Part shown: positions 39,746 through 51,783 of the stretch, in pieces
Position numbering within the stretch: the first letter of the stretch is position 1
How the letters are laid out: the number at the start of each line of letters is the position of its first letter
DNA from: Balanoglossus misakiensis
Lineage: Eukaryota > Hemichordata
NCBI GenBank assembly: GCA_040954595.2
Contig: CM082591.2
Location: forward strand, 12,008,457 to 12,072,456
Direction of reading: 5' to 3'
DNA length: 64,000 nucleotides
The notes under the pieces: generated by a model
What the model was told of the DNA's origin: nothing
The model's input: only the letters and a program-made list of their open reading frames with translations
Database searches by the model: none
Position numbers and translations under genes: made by a program

Positions 39746-40346
39746 GTAAGCAAATAAGTATGTCCGACAGTCACAATGGTCATTCTAAGATCAAAGTGAT
39801 GATCAGTGAAGATCATGTTGTATCTTAAAGTGTCAGTTAAAGTCTCTTTATAAAAAAAAACCCAGCACAGCCAACATTATTGAGCCCACTTGGCAACCAA
39901 TCACACCAAAGTATTGCAAGCTGGACATCTATGCAAGAATTCACCAAAGGTTATCATTCCTGGATTTGACTTGCAACAGTAGTTCGATAGTTAGCCAAAT
40001 TTCACTGTAACATGTCACTTGTGGTCAGTCTTGACTGGTGTAGAATGCTGGCCTGGTATGCCTTACCCATTCCAGACACCTGGTACCACCACTTAGCAGT
40101 GGTTCAAGATGATCCTGTTGACATTATCATTCTTATCATATCATGTGAGTACAATGTATGTGTGTTTATGTATATGCATCGTGTATGCCTATCCGGATAC
40201 TCATTTAAATGGACCACCATGTTGTACCATACTGTTGAAAAAGGCAGCTACATGTATTGGAGCTTTAGTAATAATGGAAATACATGTAATGTGGAACAAT
40301 TCTTCCTTTTTGAATACTGATTTCCGCTTACTCCATGTTTACATAG
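39746..40346. other. Low-copy, intron-like sequence between exon C and the next exon-like segments
   Basis: No repeat is evident. The 102-codon open frame at 40012-40320 has no supporting splice phase to its neighbours; a GTGAGT donor lies at 40145. I found no continuation of the exon C protein. Whether a breakpoint between two genes lies here, or a long intron of one gene, cannot be decided from the sequence. Confidence 0.5.
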
Positions 40347-40532
40347 TGATCTTTGTAACTACTACCCTGATCTGTCCATATTGAAGGCCCTAGTTGCCAG
40401 CGTCGCACTGCCCAGCAGAAGTGCCAAGGATTCCCAGGCCAATGTCACTATGACAACCCAGGTCTCAAGGAGGTCAAGCATGGGTGCATTCAATGGTATG
40501 GCCTCCTCATCGACCTCGGCCCACTGGTCAAA
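40347..40532 (+). pseudogene. Exon-like segment 1 of an unidentified gene (serine-rich linker)
   Basis: The acceptor TTTACATAG precedes a 186 bp stretch (1 + 61 codons + 2 bases) without a stop. It starts DLCNYYPDLSILKALVASV and continues into a Ser/Thr-rich region with TQVSRRSSMGAFNG and ending SSTSAHWSK. Reading past 40532 would hit TAG, but the donor GTAGGA starts there and leaves two codon bases, AA. The next segment supplies the missing G, giving Lys. RRSS is a typical basophilic-kinase type site, which is a motif match only. I do not recognise the family. The helical start followed by a serine-rich linker suggests an internal part of a large protein. The reverse strand also has a 78-codon frame (40362-40598), which I consider the shadow. 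Confidence 0.5.
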
Positions 40533-40701
40533 GTAGGACGTCACACCACTCAAAATGAAACTGTGTTCCGACAGTAGTCTTGAAGGTGAATTTTTCATTC
40601 CTTATTTTCGCAGAACATGTATTTAATGCACTTGTCACTATTGCAAAAAGTAAGCTTTCACAAAATTTATGTCCAAATGTGCAAACATAAGTCTACCACA
40701 G

Positions 40702-40864
40702 GGCGCCCTACATGTCATCTGATAGTTCTATGGAGATTCAACCTCATTGCTGGATATGCCATGGGCACTCAAGTGAAAAAGTTTGTAAAGGCTGCCGACA
40801 AGCACTATTACGTACTCAACCCAGTCTATTGTCTCATAATATTGGGAAAATAGCTCATACAAAT
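40702..40864 (+). pseudogene. Exon-like segment 2 of the unidentified gene (zinc-knuckle-like C-x2-C-x8-C-x2-C)
   Basis: The acceptor CTACCACAG is followed by one base completing the Lys codon and 54 codons without a stop, ending at a possible donor (AAT then GTAAAT). The reading begins APYMSSDSSMEIQPHC and includes CWICHGHSSEKVCKGC, four cysteines spaced C-x2-C-x8-C-x2-C, a plausible zinc-binding knuckle. A competing frame across the same DNA is also open (within 40617-40853). I prefer this one because its phase joins both neighbours. The function is unknown. No database match is claimed. Confidence 0.42.
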
Positions 40865-40988
40865 GTAAATGGTTGACACCAATGACGGACCACAACAAAA
40901 TCGACCTCGCTATGGACTGAAAGCTTACCTTAGCTCAGTTCTTTGTCGATGTATTAATATTTTACATGCATATATGTATTTGTTTCAG

Positions 40989-41159
40989 CTGGCGTAAATC
41001 ATCGCTGTTCTCAACGCCTATTGTAAGACCTATATCCGCAATCGCTGCCGAACCGAAGTCTTCTTCTCGATTAATTACAAAGTTCTTCCCCGTCAAACAC
41101 CGTATATACTGGTACACAGTCAATTTGCCTACATCTCAGTTTTCACCAACGACCGCGAG
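40989..41159 (+). pseudogene. Exon-like segment 3 of the unidentified gene, broken by an early TAA
   Basis: The acceptor TTGTTTCAG and donor (CGCGAG then GTATTG) bracket 171 bp, exactly 57 codons in phase 0, which matches the end of segment 2. The third codon is TAA. After it the frame is open and protein-like, reading IIAVLNAYCKTYIRNRC, then FFSINYKVLPRQTPYIL, and ending AYISVFTNDRE. A single nonsense codon in otherwise convincing coding sequence marks the locus as a probable pseudogene, or an exon that begins after the stop. An overlapping open frame (40966-41259) is less protein-like. I do not recognise the family. Confidence 0.48.
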
Positions 41160-41560
41160 GTATTGCACTGTGCGCGTCACCTGCAATGAGCCAGCCACAC
41201 CATCAAGAACGGTATACATTGATTTGTTGAACAAGTTCATACACTGCACTTCCGTATAAAAAAGTTATGCGAGTTACTCTTACATAAACAGTTTTATTCT
41301 TGTTCTCATAATTACATGTAATTCATATATACAACAGTGGAAATTTCAACATGGGCTGGAAAAACATCTTTTCACTATGTGTACTCAATCGAATGTTTTT
41401 AAAGAAAATGATTAAATGAGCAATTTAAATTTTAAAAACACTCTTTTTACGGCGACAAAAACACTGTAGGATCATTATAAATCCCTTTTAGAAAATTTGA
41501 AGAAAACGCTTTATTTCTTTACTAAAAAAGTTTTATGCATGTTCAAAATCGATGTTATAT
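41160..41560. other. Transition from low-copy DNA into AT-rich satellite
   Basis: Nothing gene-like is visible. Base composition falls abruptly in GC after about 41270. A partial satellite motif (ATCGAATGTTTTTAAAGAAA) appears from about 41389, so the satellite begins inside this stretch. Confidence 0.6.
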
Positions 41561-44520
41561 TCATGTTGCTTATTTCGAACGACAATGAATTAACAAGAAA
41601 TTCTATCATAAATGCACCCCTGTTTAGGCTTTGAAACACTATTTAATCATTCTAAATAATTTCTTAGAAAATATAATAAAAACAACCATTTTTTGGGTTC
41701 GAAAAGGGCAAATATTGTTTACACTTAGTTAAGCTTCAATGTATAATTTCTTCTTTTTGAGTTTATTAAAATTGGTGCTCATTGCGCCCATTTTATCTAG
41801 TGTGTGTACGTGTGGTTCATTTAATATGAGGAATAGCACTCAAATCAAATTTAAATAAATCAAATTCAATTCAATCAAAATAAAATCACATCAGATATAT
41901 AATAAAGATGTTACCAAAGTAACATATTTATGACAATTGTGCAATCATTCTTTGAAAGAATTACTTAAACCGTTATTTCGCCACAAAAAAAGTTCAATAT
42001 TTGTTCCAGATCTATTGATTTTAAAGAAAATGATTTAATGAGCAATTTAAATTTAAAAACACTCTAATTATGGCGTAAAAAAACACTGTAGGCTAATGAG
42101 CCTAGTGTTTATCACTTTTCTGACAATTTGAATAAAACGCTTTAATTCTTTACTAAAAACATTTAATGCATGTTCAAATCGATGTTATATTAACATTGCA
42201 TATTTCGAAAGAAAATTAATTAACAAGCAAATCTAACATAAATGCACCCCTCTTTCGGCTTTGAAACACTATTTAATCATTCTAAATTCTTTCTTCGAAA
42301 ATATAATAAAAACAACCAATTTTTTGGGTTCGAAAAGGCACCCACAAACGCCAAGAATTGTTACACTTAGTGAAGCTTCAATATTCGATTTCTTCTTTTT
42401 GAGTTTATTAAAATGTGTGCTCATTGCGACCATTTCACCTAATATGAGGAATCTCACACAAATCAAATTTAAATAAATCAAATTCAATTCAATCAAAATA
42501 AAATAAAATCACATCAGATAAATAATAAAGATCTTATCAAAGTAACATATTTATGACGATTTTGCAATTATTCTTTGAAATAATTACTTAAACCATTATT
42601 TTGCCACAAAAAAGAGTTCAATATGTTATTAACTCAATCTTTGTTCCAGATCGAATGTTTTTAAAGAAAATGATGAAATGAGCAATTTAAATTTAAAAAC
42701 ACTCTAATTATGGCTTCGAAAACTCTATAAGACCATTATAAGTCCCTTTTTTGAAAATTTGAATAAATAGCTTTATTTCTTTACTAAAAACGTTTTATGC
42801 ATGTTCAAATCGATGTTATATTGAAATTGCATATTTCGAAAGAAAATTAATTAACAAGCAATTCTTACATAAATGCACCCCTCTTTCGTCTTTGAAACAC
42901 TATTTAATCATTCTAAATCCTGTCTTCGAAAATATAATAAAAAAAACAATTTTTGGGTTCGAAAAGGCACCTACAAACGCCAAGAATTGTTACACTTAGT
43001 GAAACTTCAATGTACAATTTTTTCTTTTTGAGTTTATTAAATTGTGCTCATTGCGCCCATTTCACCTAATATGAGGAATAGCACACAAATCAAATTTAAA
43101 TAAATCAAATTCAATTCAATCAAAATAAAATAAAATCACATCAGATATATAATAAAGATCTTATCAAAGTAACATTTATGACGATTTTGCAATTATTCTT
43201 TGAAATAATTACTTAAACCATTATTTTGCCACGAAAAGAGTTTAATATGTTATTAACTCAATCTTTGTTCCAGATCGAATGTTTTTAAAGAAAATGATAA
43301 AATGAGCAATTTAAATTTAAAAACACTCTAAGTATGGGTTCGAAAACTCTATAGGATCATTACAATTCCCTTTTCTGAAAATTTGAATAAATAGCTTTAT
43401 TTCTTTACTAAACACGTTTTATGCATGTTCAAATCGATGTTATATTTAAATTGCATATTTCGAAAGAAAATTATTTAACAAGCAATTCTAACATAAATGC
43501 ACCCATCTTTCGGCTTTGAAACACTATTTAATCATTCTAAACCTGTCTTCGAAAATATAATAAAAACAACCATTTTTGGGGTTCGAAAAGGCACCTACAA
43601 ACGCCAAGAATTTTTACACTTAGTGAAGCTGCAATGTACAATTTCTTCTTTTTGAGTTATTAAAATGTGTACTCATTGCGCCCATTTCACCTAATATGAG
43701 GAATAGCACAAAAATCAAATTTAAATAACTTAAATTCAATTCAATCAAAATAAAATAAAATCACATCAGATATATAATAAAGATCTTATCAAAGTAACAT
43801 ATTTATGACGATTTTGCAATTATTCTTTGAAATAATTACTTAAACCATTATTTTGCCACGAAAAGAGTTCAATATGTTATTAACTCAATCTTTGTTCCAG
43901 ATCGAATGTTTTTAAAGAAAATGATAAAATGAGCAATTTAAATTGAAAAACACTCTAATTATGGCTTCGAAAACTCTATAGGACCATTATAAGTCCCTTT
44001 CCTGAAAATTTGAATAAATAGCTTTATTTCTTTACTTAACACGTTTTATGCATGTTCAAATCGATGTAATATTGAAATTGCATATTTCGAAAGAAAATTA
44101 ATTAACAAGCAATTCTAACATAAATGCACCCATCTTTCGGCTTTGAAACACTATTTAATCATTCTAAATCCTGTCTTCGAAAATATAATAAAAACAACCA
44201 TTTTTTGGGTTCGAAAAGGCACCTACAAACGCCAAGAATTTTTACACTTAGTGAAGCTTCAATGTACAATTTCTTCTTTTTGAGTTTATTAAAATGTGTG
44301 CTCATTGCGCCCATTTCACCTAATATGAGGAATAGCACACAAATCAAATTTAAATAAATCAAATTCAATTAAATCAAAATAAAATTACATCAGATATATA
44401 ATAAAGATCTTGTCAAAGTAACATATTTATGACGATTTTGCAATTATTCTTTGAAAGAATTACTTAAACCATTATTTTGTTACGAAAAGAGTTCAATAAG
44501 TTATTAACTCAATCTTTTAA
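41389..44520 (+). repeat. AT-rich satellite, about 627 bp tandem period, about five copies
   Basis: The phrase CTTTGAAACACTATTTAATC recurs at about 41628, 42259, 42889, 43514 and 44141, giving spacings of 631, 630, 625 and 627 bp. Each unit contains two diverged half-monomers of about 155-160 bp, one opening GTTCCAGATCGAATG and the other GTTCAAATCGATGTTATA. About 310 bp of separate sequence follows, with CACATCAGATATATAATAAAG. Small open frames here (for example 42261-42476 and 44124-44357) are repeats of one another and have no gene features. Confidence 0.92.
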
Positions 44521-46980
44521 AATTTGAATAAAACGCTTTATTTCTTTACTAAAAACGTTTTATGCATGTTCAAATCGATGTTATATTTAAAAGGCTTATT
44601 TCGAACGAAAATTAATTAACAAGCAATTCTAACACAACTGCACCCTCATTAGGCTTAGAAACACTATTTAATCATTCTAAATCCTTTCTTCGAAAATATA
44701 ATAAAAACAGCAATTTTTTGGGCTCGAAAACTGTTCAATACGATATTATAAAGATGTTTGTTCCATATCACATGTTTATAATAAATATGATTTAATGAGA
44801 AGTCCATATTTAAAAACACACTAATTTATTTTGTAAATACATTGTAGAAATATTAGAAAACCCTTTTTTGATAATTGTATATAAAACGCATTTTTTTTTA
44901 CAAAAAAATGTTCAAACCGATATAAAACATGTGAAATTCACATTGAGTATTTTGAACGAAAATGATTTAACAAGTAATTGAAACATAAATGCTCATAGTT
45001 TAAAGGCTTTGGAACACTTTAAAACCATTCTGAAACCTTTTAATGAACATAATTCAAAACCATCCTTTATTCGGGCACAAAAACTGTTCAAAATGATTAT
45101 TTTCTTATATCGCACGTTTTTTGATAAAAATTAATTAGTAATGATTTCAAACTCAAAAACATTCTTATTTAGGCTTATAAACATTCTAAAATCCTTTTAA
45201 AATTTTTCTCTCGATTTAAGGCTTATAAACACTTATTAATCAATCTAAAACATTTCTTTGGCACGAAAACTTTTCTATACGACATAAAATGATGCATGTT
45301 CCATATTGCGTTTTTTATATTAAAAAAGACAATAAACATTTCAAATTTAAAAACATTCTAATTTAGGCTTTAAACACTGAAGGATTATGTAAAATCGATT
45401 TTATATTAATTTGCGCATTTTGAAGTAATTTATTTATTAAGCGATTTTCTGCGAATACAAATCGATTTTAGGCTTAACAACACTTTGTTATCATTCTTTC
45501 TTTGAAAATATTATAAGGACATCAATTTTTGGGGCTTGAAAACTGTTCAATACGATATTAAAATGATGTTTGTTCCATATCGCATGTTTATAATAAATAG
45601 CATTTTTAATTTAAAAGCGCTCTACTTAAGGCATAAAAATCGATGTTATAATGGTATTGCGTATCTTAAATAAAATTTATTTAATAAGCGTTTTCAATAT
45701 GAATACACATCGATTTCAGGCTTAAACACTTTTTATAATCTATATTTATCTTTGATAATAATAATAAAACACCCATATTTTGGGCACGAAAACTGTTCAT
45801 GAAAATTTTTATATAATATTCATTTTTTCCCACGAAAAGTGTTTTATAAGACATGAAGTCGATGTTACACTCGAATTGCGTATTTTGAATGTAAATGATT
45901 AAAAAAGCAATTGTAGTGTATAGGCTATCTGATTTAAGGTTTTTCGACACTTTGAAATTGTTCTAAATTTAATATAAAACCAACCTTCATTTGGGCACTA
46001 GACTGTTCAATGTTCGATATTTGTTCCATATCTCATAATTTTCATAACATGATTTAACAATTGTTTCAAACCCAAAAACACCCTAGTTTATGCTTATTGA
46101 CACTTCTAAATCCTTTTAAAATGTTTCTCTGAAAATATAAATTTTCATGATTTGGCTAAAAAAGGTCTTTATTACGATAAAAAAAAATCAATGTTTTATT
46201 CACATTGCATGGTTTGAAATAAAATAATTTAATAATTGATAAATACACTGATTTAATGCTTTTTAATGCTTTTTATCATTCTAAAACATTTCTATTAAAG
46301 TATTTCCCAAAACGATATTAAAAACGATTCAATTAGCATTACATTTTTAAAAACTTATTTGGGGTTAAAACACTGTTAGCTCATTATACAATGCCTTTTT
46401 TAGAATTTTAATTAAAATGCATTTTTTAGTATGAAAAATGTGTTTTACGGTATAAAATCGATGTTATAATAACATTGCCTTTTTAAAATAAAAAGTGATT
46501 TAATAAGCGATCTTATATTAGAACACATCGATTTAAGGTTTAACACACTTTCTTTGATGATATTGATCATTATAAAACCTTTCATTGAAAATTATATCTG
46601 AAACACATTTTTTTAAGAAAAATGTTTAATTCGATGTAAAATTGATGTTATATTCACATTGCCTTTTTTGACCGAAAAATAATTCAAGCAGCAATTCTTA
46701 TAAAAATAATCCTGTCTATAGGCTATGAAACGCTTTTTAATAATTCTAAAACTATCATTAAAAGTATTACTAAAACCCAATATTTTGGAACGAAAACTGC
46801 TCAATTCAACATCAAAACGTTGTTTGTTCCTTATTGCACTTTTATATTAAAAACGATTCCATAAGCATTTAAACTTTACAAGCAATCTAATTTATCAATT
46901 AATACAATGTTAGTTTATCATAAATACCCCTTTGAAAATAGTATATAAATTGCAATATTTTGGTCCGAAGTTTAATACAG
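44521..46980 (+). repeat. Decayed AT-rich satellite monomers (about 160-190 bp)
   Basis: From about 44.5 kb the 310 bp component is lost and only diverged versions of the shorter monomer remain. Recognisable starts of the type GTTCAATACGATATTA occur near 44734, 44909, 45078, 45270 and 45545. Indels and substitutions increase to the right. No gene is supported. Open frames at 45681-45950 and 46613-46804 on the minus strand are chance AT-rich frames. Confidence 0.75.
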
Positions 46981-47526
46981 TATTAAATCAACTCTTACTC
47001 TTGACCGTTGACCCCTTGATCCTTTGACCCCTTGATCTTTGATCTCCAACTCTTGAACTCTAACCCTTGACCTTTGACCCTTGACCCTTGAAATCTAACC
47101 TTTGACCCATGACCCTTTGACCCCATGATCCTTGATCTCCAACTCTTGAACTCTAATCCTTGACCTTTGAACCTTCAACTCAAACCCTTGACCTCTTGAC
47201 CTTAACTGCAACTTTTGACTTTTGAACTCTAACCCTTGACCTTTGACCCTTGACCTTTGACCATTGAAATCTAACCTTTGGCACTTGACCCTTTGACCCC
47301 TTGATCCTTGATCTCCAATTCTTGAACTCTAACCCTTGACCTTTGAACCTTCAACCCTAACCCTTGACCCTTGACCTCTTGACCTTAACTCCAACCTTTG
47401 ACTTTTGAACTCTTACCATTGACCTTTGACCCTTGAACTATAACCCTTTACCCTTGAACTATATCACTTAAACTCTAATTCTTGGCCACTGACTCTTGGT
47501 CCATTGACCCTTGACCTTTGACCTTT

Positions 47527-50500
47527 GACCCTTGCAACTTTGACCTTTAAAATCTAACCTTTGACCCCTTGATCCTTTGACCCCTTGATCCTTGATCTCC
47601 AACTCTTGAAATCTAATTGTTGACTTTTGACCCTTGACCTTTGACCCTTGAAATGTAACCTTTGACCTTTGACCCCTTGATCCCTGATCTCCAACTCTTG
47701 AACTCTAACCCTTGACCTTTGAACCTTCAACTCTAACCCTTGACCCTTGATCTCTTGACCTTTACTCCAACTTCAGACTTTTGAAATCTAACCCTTGACC
47801 TTTGACCCTTGACCTTTGACCATTGAAATGTAACCTTTGACCTTTGACCCCTTGATCCTTGATCTCCAACTCTTGAACTCTAACCCTTGACCTTTGAACC
47901 TTCAACTCTAACCCTTGACCCTTGACCTATTGACCTTAACTCCAACTTTGGACTTTTGAACTCTAACCATTGACCTTTGACCCTTGAACTATAACCTTTG
48001 ACCCATGAACTATATCACGTAATCTCTAATACTTGGCCACTGACTCTTGGTCCCTTGACCCTTGACCCTTGCAACTTTGACCCTGAAATCTAACCTTTGA
48101 CTTTTTGACCCCTTGATCCTTGATCTCATACTCTTGAACTCTAAGCCTTGGCCTTTGAACCTTCAACTCTAACCATTGACCCTTGACCTCTTGACTTTAA
48201 CTCCAACTTTTGACTTTTGAACTCTAACCCTTGACCTTTGACCCTTGACCTTTGACCCTTGAAATCTAACCTTTGACCCTTGACCCTTTGACCCCTTGAT
48301 CCTTCATCTCCAATTCTTGAACTCTAACCCTTGACTTTTGACCTCTTGACCTTAACTCCAACTTTTGAATTCTAACTCTTGACCCTTGACCCTTGCACCT
48401 TTGACCCTTGAAATATAACCTTTGATCCTTGATCTCCTACTCTTGAACTCTAACCCTTGACCTTTGAACCTTCAACTCTTACCCTTGACTCTTGACCTCT
48501 TGACCTTAACTCCAACTTTTGACTTTTGAAATCTAACCCTTGACCTTTGACCCTTGAAATCTAACCTTTGACCCTTGACACTTTGACCGCTTGATCCTAG
48601 ATCTCCAACTCTTGAACTCTAACCCTTGACCTTTGAACCTTCAACTCTAACCCTTGACTCTTGACCTCTTGACCTTAACTCCAACTTTTGACGTTTGACG
48701 TCTAACCCTTGACCTTTGATCCTTGACCTTTGACCCTTGAAATCTAACCTTTGACTTTTTGACCCCTTGATCCTTGATCTCATACTCTTGAACTCTAAGC
48801 CTTGGCCTTTGAACCTTCAACCCTAACCCTTGACCCTTGACCTCTTGACCTTAACTCCAACCTTTGAACTCTAACCGTTGACCTTTGACCCTTGATCTAT
48901 AACCTTTTACCCTTGAACTATATCACTTAAACTCTAATTCTTGGCCACTGACTCTTGGTCCCTTGACCTTTGACCTTTGACCCTTGCAACTTTGACTTTT
49001 GAAATCTAACCGTTGACCCCTTGATCCTTTGACCCCTTGATCTTTGATCTCCAACTCTTGAACTCTAACCCTTGACCTTTGAACCTTGACCCTTGAAATC
49101 TAACCTTTGACCCATGACCCTTTGACCCCATGATCCTTGATCTCCAACTCTTGAACTCTAATCCTTGACCTTTGAACCTTCAACTAAAACCCTTGACCTC
49201 TTGACCTTAACTGCAACTTTTGACTTTTGAACTCTAACCCTTGACCTTTGACCCTTGACCTTTGACCATTGAAATCTAATCTTTGACACTTGACCCTTTG
49301 ACCCCTTGATCCTTGATCTCCAATTCTTGAACTCTAACCCTTGACCTTTGAACCTTCAACCTTAACCCTTGACCCTTGACCTCTTGACCTTCACTCCAAC
49401 CTTTGACTTTTGAACTCTAACCGTTGACCTTTGACCCTTGAACTATAACCTTTTACCCTTGAACTATATCACTTAAACTCTAATTCTTGGCCACTGACTC
49501 TTGGTCCATTGACCCTTGACCTTTGACCCTTGACCCTTGCAACTTTGACCTTTAAAATCTAACCTTTGACCCCTTGATCCTTTGACCCCTTGATCCTTGA
49601 TCTCCAACTCTTGAAATCTAACCGTTGACTTTTGACCCTTGACCTTTGACCCTTGAAATGTAACCTTTGACCTTTGACCCCTTGATCCCTGATCTCCAAC
49701 TCTTGAACTCTAACCCTTGACTTTTGAACCTTCAACTCTAACCCTTGACCCTTGACCTCTTGACCTTTACTCCAACTTCAGACTTTTGAAATCTAACCCT
49801 TGACCTTTGACCCTTGACCTTTGACCATTGAAATGTAACCTTTGACCTTTGACCCCTTGATCCTTGATCTCCAACTCTTGAACTCTAACCCTTGACCTTT
49901 GAACCTTCAACTCTAACCCTTGACCCTTGACCTATTGACCTTAACTCCAACTTTGGACTTTTGAACTCTAACCATTGACCTTTGACCCTTGAACTATAAC
50001 TTTTGACCCTTGAACTATATCACGTAATCTCTAATACTTGGCCACTGACTCTTGGTCCCTTGACCCTTGACCCTTGCAACTTTGACCCTTGAAATCTAAC
50101 CTTTGACTTCTTGACCCCTTGATCCTTGATCTCATACTCTTGAACTCTAAGCCTTGGCCTTTGAACCTTCAGCTCTAACCATTGACCCTTGACCTCTTGA
50201 CTTTAACTCCAACTTTTGACTTTTGAACTCTAACCCTTGACATTTGACCCTTGACCTTTGACCCTTGAAATCTAACCTTTGACCCTTGACCCTTTGACCC
50301 CTTGATCCTTCATCTCCAATTCTTGAACTCTAACCCTTGACTCTTGACCTTAACTCCAACTTTTGACTTTTGAATTCTAACCCTTGACCCTTGACCCTTG
50401 CACCTTTGACCCTTGAAATATAACCTTTGATCCTTGATCTCTTACTCTTGAACTCTAACCCTTGACCTTTGAACCTTCAACTCTAACCCTTGACTCTTGA

Positions 50501-51783
50501 CCTCTTGACCTTAACTCCAACTTTTGACTTTTGAAATCTAACCCTTGACCTTTGACCCTTGAAATCTAACCTTTGACCCTTGACACTTTGACCGCTTGAT
50601 CCTAGATCTCCAACTTTTGAACTCTAACCCTTGACCTTTGAACCTTCAACTCTAACCCTTGACTCTTGACCTAAACTCCAAATTTTGACGTTTGACGTCT
50701 AACTCTTGACCTTTGATCCTTGACCTTTGACCCTTGAAATCTAACCTTTGACTTTTTGACCCCTTGATCCTTGATCTCATACTCTTGAACTCTAAGCCTT
50801 GGCCTTTGAACCTTCAACCCTAACCCTTGACCCTTGACCTCTTGACCTTAACTCCAACCTTTGACTTTTGAACTCTAACCGTTGACCTTTGACCCTTGAA
50901 CTATAACCTTTTACCCTTGAACTATATCACTTAAACTCTAATTCTTGGCCACTGACTCTTGGTCCCTTGACCCTTGACCCTTTGACCCTTGCAACTTTGA
51001 CCGTTGAAATCTAACCGTTGACCCCTTGATCCTTTGACCCCTTGATCTTTGATCTCCAACTCTTGAACTCTAACCATTGACCTTTGACCCTTGAACTATA
51101 ACCTTTGACCCTTGAACTATATCACGTAATCTCTAATACTTGGCCACTGACTCTTGGTCCCTTGACCCTTGACCCTTGCAACTTTGACCCTTGAAATCTA
51201 ATCTTTGACCCTTTGACCCCTTGATCCTTGATCTCCAACTCTTGAACTCTAATCCTTGACCTTTGAACCTTCAACTCTAACCATTGACCCTTGACCTCTT
51301 GACTTTAACTCCAACTTTTGACTTTTGAACTCTAACCCTTGACCTTTGACCCTTGACCTTTGACCCTTGAAATCTAACATTTGACCCTTGACCCTTTGAC
51401 CCCTTGATCCTTCATCTCCAATTCTTGAACTCTAACCCTTGACCCTTGACCCTTGCACCTTTGACCCTTGAAATATAATCTTTGATCCTTGATCTCCTAC
51501 TCTTGAACTCTAACCTTTGACCTTTGAACCTTCAACTCTAACCCTTGACCCTTGATCTCTTGACCTTTACTCCAACTTCAGACTTTTGAAATCTAACCCT
51601 TGACCTTTGACCCTTGACCTTTGACCATTGAAATGTAACCTTTGACCTTTGACCCCTTGATCCTTGATCTCCAACTCTTGAACTCTAACCCTTGACCTTT
51701 GAACCTTCAACTCTAACCCTTGACCCTTGACCTATTGACCTTAACTCCAACTTTGGACTTTTGAACTCTAACCATTGACCTTT
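47527..51783 (+). repeat. Minisatellite higher-order copy 1 (4257 bp)
   Basis: Markers in this block reappear at exactly +4257 bp. GACCCATGAACTATATCACG starts near 47999 and again near 52256. ATCTAATTGTTGAC starts at 47611 and 51868. CATTTGACCC starts at 50241 and 54498. GATCTCCTAC starts at 51491 and 55748. The block contains two related but not identical sub-blocks. Confidence 0.85.

Noticed and set aside
40012-40320. 102-codon frame as a gene
   Set aside because: No splice phase links it to the neighbouring segments, and the composition is not convincingly coding.
40617-40853. Alternative frame (…GYAMGTQVKKFVKAADKHY…) across segment 2
   Set aside because: It is open and fairly protein-like, but its phase does not join the flanking exon-like segments. 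Kept only as a competitor.
40966-41259. 97-codon frame overlapping segment 3
   Set aside because: The neighbouring frame is more protein-like and has matching splice phases, despite its single TAA.
42261-44357. Similar 71- and 77-codon frames in the AT-rich satellite, with antisense partners
   Set aside because: They are copies of the same satellite phrase, with low complexity and no gene signals.
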